A stretch of DNA of 64,000 nt. Source: Paracoccus sp. SMMA_5_TC. Its GTDB lineage: Bacteria > Pseudomonadota > Alphaproteobacteria > Rhodobacterales > Rhodobacteraceae. Positions 8,982-16,980 of the stretch are shown piece after piece; positions within the stretch are counted from its first letter, which is position 1, and every line of letters begins with the position of its first letter. The stretch covers positions 186,001 to 250,000 of the forward strand of contig NZ_CP102355.1 of NCBI RefSeq assembly GCF_009696685.2, read 5' to 3'. Below the pieces are notes generated by a model that was not told the DNA's origin, ran no database searches, and saw only the letters and a program-made list of their open reading frames with translations. The position numbers and the translations under genes were made by a program.

Positions 8982-10304
8982 TCAATCATGCGATACCCTG
9001 CCCGAAAGCGCCTCGTCGAGCAGGCGAAAGCCGTGCCGCGTGTCCTGCGTTCTTCGCGTCAGGAAATGATCCAGCGCCGGGTAAAGGCGCACGGCTTCGT
9101 CCAGCCGCGGATCCGAGCCCGGCGCATAAAGACCCGCGCGGATCATCAGTTCCGATTCCGCATAGGTGCCCAGCAGGTTGCGCGTTCGCGCAATTCGCGC
9201 GTTTTCCTCGGCGCTCGCAGCCTGTGGCAGGGCGCGCGAAACCGATCGCAGTACATCGATCGCCGGAAAGCGTCCGCGTTCGGCAATGGCGCGATCCAGA
9301 ACCACATGACCATCCAGCGTGCCGCGCAGGATATCGGCAACCGGTTCCTCCATGTCAGAGCCTGCGACCAGCACGCTGAATATGGCTGTAATATCGCCCA
9401 GCCCGGCAGGCCCTGGCCCCGAACGCTCTGCCAGTGACATGATCAGATGCGCAGTCGAGGGGGGAAATCCTCGATAGCTGGGACTTTCCCCGGCAGCCAG
9501 CGCGATTTCCCGATGTGCTTCGGCGAAACGTGTGATCGAATCGGCCAGCAGCAGCACGTGCCGTCCCTGATCGCGAAAATGTTCGGCAACCGCCATGGCC
9601 GCCCAGGCGCAGCGGCGCCGCATCAAGGGTGACTGGTCCGAGGTTGCCGCCACGACAATCGACCGCGCCATCCCCTCTGCACCCAATGTATCCTCAACGA
9701 ATTCGCGCAGTTCACGGCCGCGCTCTCCGATCATGGCGATTACCACCAGATCGGCGGTGACATTGCGGGCCAGCTGCGCCAGCAACGTCGACTTGCCGAC
9801 CCCGGACCCCGCGAACAGCCCCATGCGCTGACCGCGGACCAGCGGCAAAAGCGTATCCAGGACGGCAAGACCGGTATCAAGACGCGCGCCCAGTCGGTTG
9901 CGCCCGGCAGCCGCAGGCGGAGACGCGCGATAGCTGCGCGGGGCGACACCGGGCCGCAGCGGCCGTCCGTCCAGCGGCTGCCCAAGCGGATCGACAATGC
10001 GGCCCACCCAGGACTCGGCCGGGGCAAGCGCCAGTGCCGGCAACAACTCGACGCGCGCACCAAGCGAAAGCCCCTCTGCCGGCGCCTCGGGCAGGATTGC
10101 AGCAAGGCTTGCCTGAAGCGATACGATTTCGCCCGCGAGACATTGGCCGTTGCGTGAATGCACGGCCACGCGATCACCCAATGCGGCCTGAAGCCCAAGG
10201 CCGGACACATGGATCACCCCGCCCTGCACCGCCGTTACCTCGCCGAAATGGCGCAATGGAGGCAGTTCACGAACCTGACGCGCCAGCGCCTGCAGCCTTT
10301 CCAT
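8982..10304 (-). CDS. fliI: Flagellum-specific ATPase FliI
   Basis: The 440-residue protein is an F1-beta-like export ATPase: Walker A GSGVGKST at 166-173, followed by the IGERGRELREF segment and the QRMGLFAG lead-in typical of FliI/YscN. It energises substrate delivery to the flagellar type III export gate at the cytoplasmic membrane. ATG at 10304 has an excellent GGAGG six bases upstream, better than an in-frame ATG at 10322. It is divergent from the flgB operon; only this ATPase, FliE and FliQ represent the export apparatus here, so FliH, FliJ, FlhA and the rest must lie elsewhere or be absent. FliI is preferred over a virulence T3SS ATPase because of this context. Confidence 0.93.
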   Translation of the reverse strand: MERLQALARQVRELPPLRHFGEVTAVQGGVIHVSGLGLQAALGDRVAVHSRNGQCLAGEIVSLQASLAAILPEAPAEGLSLGARVELLPALALAPAESWVGRIVDPLGQPLDGRPLRPGVAPRSYRASPPAAAGRNRLGARLDTGLAVLDTLLPLVRGQRMGLFAGSGVGKSTLLAQLARNVTADLVVIAMIGERGRELREFVEDTLGAEGMARSIVVAATSDQSPLMRRRCAWAAMAVAEHFRDQGRHVLLLADSITRFAEAHREIALAAGESPSYRGFPPSTAHLIMSLAERSGPGPAGLGDITAIFSVLVAGSDMEEPVADILRGTLDGHVVLDRAIAERGRFPAIDVLRSVSRALPQAASAEENARIARTRNLLGTYAESELMIRAGLYAPGSDPRLDEAVRLYPALDHFLTRRTQDTRHGFRLLDEALSGRVSHD

Positions 10305-10349
10305 TTCGCCCTCCGGCTTCATCCTCTGCCAAGATTACAGCGCCAGGGG

Positions 10350-10365
10350 TTAAGGCTTTCTGAAC
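10350..10365. promoter_or_regulatory. Candidate CtrA box between fliI and flgB
   Basis: TTAAGGCTTTCTGAAC matches the CtrA consensus TTAA-N7-TTAAC at all but one position. It lies 46 bases upstream of the fliI start and 99-114 bases upstream of flgB, within the only non-coding gap between the two flagellar transcripts. CtrA directs flagellar transcription in many alphaproteobacteria, including Rhodobacterales, so control of both directions is plausible. A single near-match in a 160-base gap can arise by chance. Confidence 0.45.
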
Positions 10366-10379
10366 GGCGGACGCAGCGC

Positions 10380-10396
10380 GGAATTCGACAAATTCC
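10380..10396. promoter_or_regulatory. Perfect dyad GGAATT-N5-AATTCC upstream of flgB
   Basis: A six-base inverted repeat with a five-base spacer lies 68-84 bases before the flgB start codon, just downstream of the candidate CtrA box. It could be a second regulator site or a leader hairpin in the flgB transcript. No known flagellar regulator site is recognised in it. Confidence 0.3.
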
Positions 10397-10463
10397 GATG
10401 CCGCAAACCATTTCTAAACCAATTGGCGATAAGACCGTCACAAGGGAAGCAAGGAGCAAGCCG

Positions 10464-10850
10464 ATGTTCGACCGGATCGAAACATTGCGCATGGCCGGGG
10501 CGCTGACGCAACACGCCTCGCAGCGTCAGAAACTTATTGCCCAGAATGTCGCGAACGCCGACACCCCGGGTTTCCGGGCGCATGACCTTAAGGATTTTGC
10601 CGGCAGCTATCGCCGGAGCGGCCAAATTGGCATGCGGCATTCCCATCCCGCCCATCTTGCGGCTTCGTCCTGGGAACAGGCGAACGTCACGACGGATGAC
10701 GGGCACGAACCCTCGCCCAATGGCAACACCGTCAGCCTTGAAGAGGAAATGATTCGCAGCGCGCATGCCAAGCGCCAGTTCGACCTGTCGCTGGCCGTCA
10801 CACGTTCCGCAATGACCCTCATCCGCACCAGCATTGGCCGCCGTCAGTAG
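10464..10850 (+). CDS. flgB: Flagellar basal-body rod protein FlgB
   Basis: The 128-residue protein shows the rod-protein pattern: an N-terminal helix ending in QNVANADTPGFRA (the NANTPG-type motif, about residues 28-40) and a C-terminal amphipathic helix (about 95-128) that pairs with it in the assembled rod. It forms the proximal rod at the periplasmic side of the MS ring. ATG at 10464 has AAGGAG seven bases upstream; longer in-frame frames upstream are not real. It is first in a tight nine-gene run, with flgC 11 bases downstream. Confidence 0.9.
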   Translation: MFDRIETLRMAGALTQHASQRQKLIAQNVANADTPGFRAHDLKDFAGSYRRSGQIGMRHSHPAHLAASSWEQANVTTDDGHEPSPNGNTVSLEEEMIRSAHAKRQFDLSLAVTRSAMTLIRTSIGRRQ

Positions 10851-10861
10851 GAAATCGCAGC

Positions 10862-11254
10862 ATGACCACATCTTTTTCAGCCGTCGATCTGGCCGCCTCG
10901 GGGATGCGTTCGCAGGCCGTCCGCTTGCGGCACATCGCCGAGAATATCGCCAACACCGATACCCCGGGCTACCGCCGAAAGCTGGTCGCCTTTCAGCAAC
11001 AGACGGACTTTGGACGCCCTACCGGCGCCGTGACCACCAGCCCCACCCGCTACGATCCGCGCGAACTGCCGCGGATCTTCGATCCCGCCCACCCGATGGC
11101 CGATGAGCAGGGATATTATGCCGGCTCGAACGTCGATCTGGTGATCGAGATCGCCGACGCACGCGAGGCTGGCCGCAGCTATGAGGCCAATCTGAGAGTC
11201 TTTGAGCAGTCCCGACAGATGGGCAGCGCGCTGTTGGATCTGATCCGTCGATAG
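10862..11254 (+). CDS. flgC: Flagellar basal-body rod protein FlgC
   Basis: The 130-residue protein has the N-terminal ENIANTDTPGYRRK motif of FlgC and the C-terminal EANLRVFEQSRQMGSALLDL helix. Together with FlgB and FlgF it forms the proximal rod of the flagellar basal body. Length is normal. It is separated by 11 bases from both flgB and fliE, so it is read within the same transcript. Confidence 0.93.
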   Translation: MTTSFSAVDLAASGMRSQAVRLRHIAENIANTDTPGYRRKLVAFQQQTDFGRPTGAVTTSPTRYDPRELPRIFDPAHPMADEQGYYAGSNVDLVIEIADAREAGRSYEANLRVFEQSRQMGSALLDLIRR

Positions 11255-11265
11255 GAGCATTCGCC

Positions 11266-11544
11266 ATGATATCCTCTACCCTGGCCGCACAGGCCTATGA
11301 TCGCGCCCGCCCCGCGGTTGCTCCGGCGTCGGGCCTGCCCCAGGGCGTCAGCGCCGCCGCGGCAGATTTCGCCCGGGTCATGGAACAGGTCGATATTGCC
11401 GCGACCCAGACGATGACCGGGCAAGGCGACACGCACGATCTTGTCCAAAGCATTGCCCAGGCGGAAATCGCGCTCGAGACAGCCGTCGCGATCCGCGACA
11501 AGGTGGTCGAGGCCTATCAGGAAATCCTGAGGATGCCGGTCTGA
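11266..11544 (+). CDS. fliE: Flagellar hook-basal body protein FliE
   Basis: The 92-residue product fits FliE in length, in its low-complexity N terminus and in its C-terminal helix (about 60-92, AETAVAIRDKVVEAYQEILR-like), which resembles rod proteins. FliE joins the MS ring to the proximal rod and is an early export substrate. Identity is supported strongly by its place between flgC and fliQ, the usual order in Rhodobacterales. Confidence 0.85.
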   Translation: MISSTLAAQAYDRARPAVAPASGLPQGVSAAAADFARVMEQVDIAATQTMTGQGDTHDLVQSIAQAEIALETAVAIRDKVVEAYQEILRMPV

Positions 11545-11552
11545 GGTCGCCA

Positions 11553-11819
11553 ATGGACGAGAACCTGATTTTCGACCTGACCCGCCAGGCGCTTTGGATC
11601 GCGGTGCGCATGTCAGCCCCGCTGCTGATCGTGGCCCTGATCGCGGGGGTCGTGATCGGTCTGGTTCAGGCGCTGACATCAATCCAGGAAATGACCCTGA
11701 CCTTTGTGCCCAAGATTGCACTGATGCTCGCGGTTTTCTGGGTCAGCATGAGCTTCATGACCACGATCCTGTCGAGTTTCTTTACCGACCAGATCCTTCC
11801 CCGGATCGCAGGATCATAG
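11553..11819 (+). CDS. fliQ: Flagellar export gate protein FliQ
   Basis: The 88-residue protein has two transmembrane segments (about 17-40 and 50-75) and the conserved GLVQALTSIQEMTLTFVPK block characteristic of FliQ/SctS. It is a subunit of the FliPQR export gate in the cytoplasmic membrane. FliP and FliR, with which it must assemble, are not encoded in this window. It starts eight bases after fliE and ends two bases before flgF. Confidence 0.92.
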   Translation: MDENLIFDLTRQALWIAVRMSAPLLIVALIAGVVIGLVQALTSIQEMTLTFVPKIALMLAVFWVSMSFMTTILSSFFTDQILPRIAGS

Positions 11820-11821
11820 TC

Positions 11822-12538
11822 ATGGACAACACGATCTACGCCACGCTGACCCGCCAGTCCGGCCTGATGCGTGAAATGAACATGGTGGCAAACAACATTG
11901 CCAATGCAAACACCACGGGCTTTCGCCGCGAAGGCGTGGTGTTTTCGGAATACCTGGTATCGCTGGACCGCAGCGGCGAAACGCTGTCGATGGCCAATGG
12001 TCGTGGTCGCATGGTGGATCTGCGCCCTGGCGCCATGACCATGACCAATGGCAATTACGATGTTGCGATCGACGGCGATGGCTTCCTGATGGTGCAGACC
12101 CCGCAAGGTTCGCGCCTGACGCGTGCAGGGGCATTCATGACCAACGCAGAGGGCGAACTGGTCAATCCCGATGGATATGCATTGTTGGACGATGGCCAGG
12201 CCCCGATCGTCGTGCCGGCGGGCGCGCGCAGCGTCGGCATCGCCACTGACGGCACCATATCGGCCGACGGCAATCCGATCGGTCGGATCGGAGTGTTTGC
12301 AGCCCCCGACCTTTCCAGGCTGCGGCACGAGGCTGGAACCCTTTTCGATCCCGGCAGCGAGGTCGAGCCATTGGAAAACCCCGTCCTGCGCCAGGGTTTC
12401 CTGGAGGAATCGAACGTCGATCCGGTGCAGGAAATCGCCCGCATGATCGAGGTGCAGCGTGCCTATGAACTGGGACAGAACTTTCTGGACCAGGAAGATC
12501 AGCGCATTCGCGCTGCCATTACTTCTCTGACCCGGTGA
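11822..12538 (+). CDS. flgF: Flagellar basal-body rod protein FlgF
   Basis: The 238-residue protein has the N-terminal rod motif NNIANANTTGFRRE (about 23-36), a central flagellar D1 domain (NGNYDVAIDGDGFLMVQ) and the C-terminal VDPVQEIARMIEVQRAYE helix. Its shorter length and place before flgG identify it as FlgF rather than FlgG. It forms part of the proximal rod. The true start is the ATG at 11822; a longer in-frame extension back into fliQ is not supported. Confidence 0.9.
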   Translation: MDNTIYATLTRQSGLMREMNMVANNIANANTTGFRREGVVFSEYLVSLDRSGETLSMANGRGRMVDLRPGAMTMTNGNYDVAIDGDGFLMVQTPQGSRLTRAGAFMTNAEGELVNPDGYALLDDGQAPIVVPAGARSVGIATDGTISADGNPIGRIGVFAAPDLSRLRHEAGTLFDPGSEVEPLENPVLRQGFLEESNVDPVQEIARMIEVQRAYELGQNFLDQEDQRIRAAITSLTR

Positions 12539-12549
12539 AAGGACAAGGT

Positions 12550-13335
12550 ATGAGAGCGCTTCAGATCGCCGCGACAGGGATGAGCGCGCAGCAGATGCGC
12601 GTCGAGGTCATCTCGAACAACCTGGCGAACATGTCGACCGCAGGTTACAGCCCGCGGCGGGCCGAATTTGCCGATCTGCAATATCAGCAGGCGACGCGCC
12701 CTGGAACGCTGACCGCGACCACCGGCACCATGGTGCCGGCGGGTGTGCAGCTTGGACTGGGGGTGCGGCCTGCCAGCGTCGCGGTCATGCTGGGCCAGGG
12801 TGCGCTGACCCAGACCGGCGGCGATCTTGACCTGGCCATCGAAGGCCAAGGCTACCTGGAAATCACCCTGCCGTCGGGAATGTCGGCCTATACCCGCGAC
12901 GGCAGCCTGAAGCGGTCGGCAGATGGACAGATCGTGACCTCAGAGGGATATCCACTGGTTCCCGACATCACCATCCCGCAAGAGGCACGCAGCATCGCGA
13001 TCAATGCCAATGGCGAGGTGTTTGCCTATTTCAACGACCGGGTCGAGCCCGAGAACCTGGGCCAGATCACCCTGGTCAATTTCGTCAATGCCAAGGGCTT
13101 GGAAGCCATAGGGGGCAATATGTTCCTGGAAACCCCGGCGTCCGGCGCGCCACAGGTGGCCTTGCCGGGCCAGGAAGGTCTGGGAACCCTGCGCGCCGGT
13201 TTTCTGGAAGAAAGCGCCGTCGATCCGGTCCGCGAGATTGCCGAGCTCATCAAGGCCCAGCGCGGATACGAGCTGAACTCCAAGGTGATCACCGCCGCCG
13301 ATCAGATGCTGGGCACGACGGTGCAGGTGCGATGA
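12550..13335 (+). CDS. flgG: Flagellar distal rod protein FlgG
   Basis: The 261-residue protein begins MRALQIAATGMSAQQMRVEV, the canonical FlgG N terminus, followed by NNLANMSTAGYSPRR and ends with the VREIAELIKAQRGYELNSKV helix. It builds the distal rod that crosses the peptidoglycan and outer membrane. ATG at 12550 is preferred to an in-frame GTG at 12535 because AAAGGA sits about six to eight bases upstream. Its stop codon overlaps the flgA start by four bases. Confidence 0.95.
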   Translation: MRALQIAATGMSAQQMRVEVISNNLANMSTAGYSPRRAEFADLQYQQATRPGTLTATTGTMVPAGVQLGLGVRPASVAVMLGQGALTQTGGDLDLAIEGQGYLEITLPSGMSAYTRDGSLKRSADGQIVTSEGYPLVPDITIPQEARSIAINANGEVFAYFNDRVEPENLGQITLVNFVNAKGLEAIGGNMFLETPASGAPQVALPGQEGLGTLRAGFLEESAVDPVREIAELIKAQRGYELNSKVITAADQMLGTTVQVR

Positions 13336-13748
13336 TGCGCTGGCTTGCGATCGCCTGCCTGCTGGCGCAACCCGCCTGCGCCGATGGGCTGGTGGCCACC
13401 CGCACCTTGCCCGCCGGCACCATCATCGGCGCGTCTGATGTCGCCGTGCTGCCCGGACCCGAGGGCGGCCCGGCCGACCCCGCCCATATCATCGGGCAGG
13501 AGTTGCGCAATGCCGTATATGCCGGCCGCCCCATCCCCGCGACCGCGCTGCGTGCGCCCACTCTGGTCGCGCGCAACCAGACGGTCACCCTGGTCTATGA
13601 ACAATCCGCGCTGCGGATAGAGGTCGAGGGCCGCGCGCTGAGCGCCGGCAGCATTGGACAGTCGATCCGCGTCATCAACAACGCATCACGCATCACCGTG
13701 TCGGGTCGGGTCGCGGCCGATGGCACCGTCGTGGTCGAACAGAACTGA
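13332..13748 (+). CDS. flgA: Flagellar P-ring assembly chaperone FlgA
   Basis: The 138-residue precursor has a signal peptide (cleavage near ACADG, residues 14-18) and a SAF-type domain (about 20-85) followed by the ChapFlgA region with LVARNQTVTLVYE. FlgA escorts FlgI for P-ring assembly in the periplasm. It is at the short end for the family, like other alphaproteobacterial FlgA. Its ATG overlaps the flgG stop codon (ATGA), implying translational coupling. flgI, its client, is not in the window. Confidence 0.9.
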   Translation: MMRWLAIACLLAQPACADGLVATRTLPAGTIIGASDVAVLPGPEGGPADPAHIIGQELRNAVYAGRPIPATALRAPTLVARNQTVTLVYEQSALRIEVEGRALSAGSIGQSIRVINNASRITVSGRVAADGTVVVEQN

Positions 13749-13759
13749 AAGGTCGTTTC

Positions 13760-14509
13760 ATGCCGAAAGCTTTCCTCTCACGTCCCGCTTCCCTGGTCAG
13801 CATGGCGGCGATCCTGCTGTCGCTGACGGCTTGCGGGCGGGTTTCTCAGGTGGGACAGACCCCTGCCATGACCCAGCCTGAAAGCAGCGTCGAGTTTCAG
13901 GCCATGACTTCCATGGGCCATGGCGTCAGCGAACTGCCGGATCGGCCGCAAAGCGCCGCATCGCTGTGGAAAACGCGCAACGCTCCGGTCGGCGATCCGC
14001 GCGCGGTCGATCGCGGCGATATCCTGACCGTGGTCATCGAGATCGACGACAAGGCCGAAATCCAGAACTCGTCCGGGCGCAGCCGCAGTTCCAGCGACAA
14101 TGTCAGCATTCCCGCCATGATCGGCCTGCCCCAGAAGGTCGACGCCATCTTGCCGGACGGTGCCAGCATGGAGGAGCTGGCCCAGGCCAAGGCCGCCTCG
14201 AGCTTCAAGGGCAGCGGCAATATCAGCCGACGCGACAAGCTGACGCTGCGCGTTGCCGCCACGGTCGTCGACCGCCTGCCCAACGGCGTCCTGCGCATCC
14301 AGGGCAGCCAGGAGGTGCGGGTGAATTACGAGGTGCGCGAACTGACCGTCAGCGGCTTCGTCCGCCCTTCGGACATCGGGCGCCGGAACGAGGTGGCCTA
14401 TGACCGCATTGCCGGCGCGCGCATTTCCTATGGCGGGCGCGGACAGATCAGCGATGTGCAGCAGCCCCGCTATGGCCAGCAAATTGCCGACATCATCCTG
14501 CCCTATTGA
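13760..14509 (+). CDS. flgH: Flagellar L-ring lipoprotein FlgH
   Basis: The 249-residue precursor has a lipoprotein signal with lipobox LTAC (Cys25 predicted to be lipidated). The mature part contains FlgH landmarks: SLWKTRNAPVGDPRAVDRGD, VVIEIDDKAEIQN, and the C-terminal GEV-like VRPSDIGRRNEVAYDRIA ending in DIILPY. It forms the L ring in the outer membrane around the distal rod. The gene lies 11 bases after flgA and its stop is eight bases before the next start. Confidence 0.93.
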   Translation: MPKAFLSRPASLVSMAAILLSLTACGRVSQVGQTPAMTQPESSVEFQAMTSMGHGVSELPDRPQSAASLWKTRNAPVGDPRAVDRGDILTVVIEIDDKAEIQNSSGRSRSSSDNVSIPAMIGLPQKVDAILPDGASMEELAQAKAASSFKGSGNISRRDKLTLRVAATVVDRLPNGVLRIQGSQEVRVNYEVRELTVSGFVRPSDIGRRNEVAYDRIAGARISYGGRGQISDVQQPRYGQQIADIILPY

Positions 14510-14517
14510 GCCAGATC

Positions 14518-15045
14518 ATGAAAAAACTGCTCTTGCTGATGGTTCCGCTGTTGGCTTTTCTGGGCGGCGCCCTGGCCGGGGATCTGCTGTCCGGCGGCAA
14601 GGATACGCCCACGTCGGCCGCAACCGACAAGGCCACAGCCGCGCCCGGCGATCATCCCCCCGCCAAGAACGAGCCGGCCCATGGCGAGGACAAGGACAAG
14701 GACAAGGACAAGGATGCCGCCAGCGTCGAATATTTCCGTTTCCCCAACCAGTTCTTCGTGCCCATCATCCGCAACGGCAGCTCCAATGCCGTGATGGTTC
14801 TGACCTTGAGCCTTGAAATCCCGGCCACTGCCCGGACCGGGATCGAGGCGCGCGAACATCCGTTGCGCGACGCGCTGTTGGGGGCCTTGCTGGCCGAGGC
14901 CAACAGCGGCGCCTTCGATGGGAATTTCACCTCGGAGCCGGTGCTGGAACGGCTGCGGCAGGCCATGTTGACCGCTGCCCGGCGCGCGGCGGGTCCCGAG
15001 GTGCGGCGGGTGCTGATCGAGGACATCGGGCGGCAGGAGGTCTGA
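14518..15045 (+). CDS. fliL: FliL-like flagellar basal-body-associated protein
   Basis: The 175-residue protein has one N-terminal membrane segment (about 2-20), a charged linker with four Asp-Lys pairs, and a C-terminal domain with NQFFVPIIRNG, VLTLSLEI and EHPLRDALLGALL blocks that resemble FliL. FliL surrounds the stator units and affects motor torque. The ATG at 14518 is chosen over a TTG that overlaps the flgH stop. It is the last flagellar gene of the run; a glycosyltransferase follows. The similarity is recognisable but divergent, so the name is probable rather than certain. Confidence 0.75.
   Translation: MKKLLLLMVPLLAFLGGALAGDLLSGGKDTPTSAATDKATAAPGDHPPAKNEPAHGEDKDKDKDKDAASVEYFRFPNQFFVPIIRNGSSNAVMVLTLSLEIPATARTGIEAREHPLRDALLGALLAEANSGAFDGNFTSEPVLERLRQAMLTAARRAAGPEVRRVLIEDIGRQEV
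14689..14712 (+). repeat. Four tandem GACAAG hexamers inside fliL
   Basis: Four perfect in-frame GACAAG units encode alternating Asp-Lys in the linker between the membrane anchor and the periplasmic domain of the FliL-like protein. Because the unit is six bases, gain or loss of copies would keep the frame and only change linker length. Confidence 0.85.
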
Positions 15046-15105
15046 CAGGGCTGGTCCGGGCTTGCCGGGAATTGTAGGTGCTGCCGGAAACGACCCGGAG
15101 CCAGC

Positions 15106-16071
15106 ATGACTGCACCGATCCTGATTGCCATGGCCACCTTCAATGGCGCGCGCTTTCTGCGCCCCCAGCTTGACAGCATCGCCGCCCAGACGCTGCCGGG
15201 CTGGCGGCTGCTGATATCGGACGACGGCTCAACCGATGGCACGCGCGGAGTGATCGAGGCCTTCGCCCGCACGCGCGAGCCCGGCCAGGTCACGCTGATC
15301 GACGGGCCGCGCCGTGGCGCCACGCGCAACTTCCTGCACCTGACGGCGCAGGTGCCCGCAGGTCACTGGCTGGCCTATGCCGATCAGGATGACGTCTGGT
15401 ATCCTCAACGGTTGCAACGCGGGGCCGAGTTTCTGGCCCGCCAACAGGGGCCCGCGATCTTTGCCGCGCGCACCACCATCTGCGACCATGATCTGCGCCC
15501 CCTGACACCGGCACCGCATTTCCCGGGGCCTTTCGGGTTTCGCAATGCGCTGATCCAGGCCTGTCTGCCTGGGAACACCATCCTGGCGAATGCCGAGGCG
15601 GTGGCGCTGATGCAGCGGGCAGTGCCGGCGGCGGCAGCAGCAGGCATCGTGTCCCATGACTGGTGGGCGTATCAGGTTCTGTCCGGGGCTGGGGCGCGGC
15701 TGCATCGCGATGCCGCGCAACTGGTCTATTACCGTCAGCACGACGACAATGTCATGGGCCGCAACGACACCGCACGCGCGCGCGCGCATCGCGCGGCCCG
15801 CCTGCTGGACGGCCAGTTCGCGCAATGGCTGGCGCGCAATCAACGCGCACTGGAACCGGTCGCCGACCTGCTGCTGCCCGAAAACCGTCGTCTGCTGGCG
15901 GATTTCGGCCGGCTGCTGAACAGCCCGGGGCTGTCAGCCGCTGTCAGGATGCTGAAAATGGGGCTCTACCGGCAAAGCCGCCCGGGCACCGCGGCGGTCC
16001 TGGCCGCCGCAGGGCTGGGCAGGCTGCGGACAAGGCATGATGATTCCCGGCGGGACAATCCCCCGGGATGA
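15106..16071 (+). CDS. Family 2 glycosyltransferase
   Basis: The 321-residue protein has a GT-A fold of family 2: N-terminal PILIAMATFNGARFL, the nucleotide-binding DDGSTDGT (about 39-46) and YADQDDVW (about 91-98), which includes the metal-binding DQD. It resembles rhamnosyl- or other O-antigen/EPS transferases, fitting the adjacent dTDP-rhamnose operon; the exact donor and acceptor are unknown. CCGGAG five bases upstream supports ATG at 15106. It is convergent with rfbA, 12 bases apart. Confidence 0.85.
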   Translation: MTAPILIAMATFNGARFLRPQLDSIAAQTLPGWRLLISDDGSTDGTRGVIEAFARTREPGQVTLIDGPRRGATRNFLHLTAQVPAGHWLAYADQDDVWYPQRLQRGAEFLARQQGPAIFAARTTICDHDLRPLTPAPHFPGPFGFRNALIQACLPGNTILANAEAVALMQRAVPAAAAAGIVSHDWWAYQVLSGAGARLHRDAAQLVYYRQHDDNVMGRNDTARARAHRAARLLDGQFAQWLARNQRALEPVADLLLPENRRLLADFGRLLNSPGLSAAVRMLKMGLYRQSRPGTAAVLAAAGLGRLRTRHDDSRRDNPPG

Positions 16072-16083
16072 GCGCAAAGCTCG

Positions 16084-16980
16084 TCACGCCCTGGGCAGCA
16101 GCCGCAGCAGATAGCGCCCATATTCGTTCTTGGCGAATCGTGCAGCCCGCTCGCGCAGCATGTCGGCGTCGATCCAGCCCAGATTGTAGGCGATTTCCTC
16201 GGGGCAGCCGGTCTGCAGGCCCTGCCGTTCCTCGAGCGTGCGGACGAAGTTTCCCGCGTCCAGCAGGCTGGCGTGGGTTCCGGTATCCAGCCAGGCAAAT
16301 CCGCGGCCCATGCGTTCCACCGTCAGGGTGCCATCGTGCAGATAGCTTTCCAGCAGGGTGGTGATCTCCAATTCGCCCCGGGCCGAGGGCTTGACCTCGC
16401 GCGCGCGCGCTGGCGCGGTGGCATCCAGGAAATAAAGTCCCGTGACGGCGTAATCCGACGGAGGATTCTGCGGTTTCTCGATGATGGTGCGGACCTGGCC
16501 CTGATCGTCGAACCCGACCACGCCATAGCGTTCGGGATCGGCGACGCGATAGCCGAAAACGGTGCCGCCTTGGCGCCGGCGATCAGCCACCTCCAGCAGA
16601 AGGGGCAGGCCGTGGCCGAAAAAGATGTTGTCGCCCAGAACCATGGCCGATGGCGCCCCGTCCAGAAACGCCTCGGCCAGCAGATAGGCCTGGGCCAGCC
16701 CGTCGGGCGAAGGCTGCACCAGATATTCGAAGCGCAGCCCCCATTGCCCCCCGTCACCCAGCAGCCGCTGGAACTGCTGCTGATCGTCGGGCGTGGTGAT
16801 GATGGCGATCTCGCGAATCCCCGCCAGCATCAGCACCGAGATCGGGTAATAGATCATCGGCTTGTCATAGATCGGCAGCAGCTGCTTGGACACGCCCATG
16901 GTGATCGGGTAAAGCCGCGTCCCCGAGCCTCCGGCCAGAATGATGCCCTTGCGTGCGGGAACGGGCGTGTCATCGGTCAT
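16084..16980 (-). CDS. rfbA: Glucose-1-phosphate thymidylyltransferase
   Basis: The 298-residue protein has the nucleotidyltransferase signature GGSGTRLYPITMGVSKQLLP near residue 17, then YDKPMIYYPISVLMLAGI and the VLGDNIFFG motif. It makes dTDP-glucose from dTTP and glucose-1-phosphate, the first step to dTDP-L-rhamnose. It is the last gene of the minus-strand run rfbC-rfbB-rfbD-rfbA and overlaps rfbD by 11 bases; AGGAG eight bases upstream supports its ATG. Length is normal. Confidence 0.96.
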   Translation of the reverse strand: MTDDTPVPARKGIILAGGSGTRLYPITMGVSKQLLPIYDKPMIYYPISVLMLAGIREIAIITTPDDQQQFQRLLGDGGQWGLRFEYLVQPSPDGLAQAYLLAEAFLDGAPSAMVLGDNIFFGHGLPLLLEVADRRRQGGTVFGYRVADPERYGVVGFDDQGQVRTIIEKPQNPPSDYAVTGLYFLDATAPARAREVKPSARGELEITTLLESYLHDGTLTVERMGRGFAWLDTGTHASLLDAGNFVRTLEERQGLQTGCPEEIAYNLGWIDADMLRERAARFAKNEYGRYLLRLLPRA

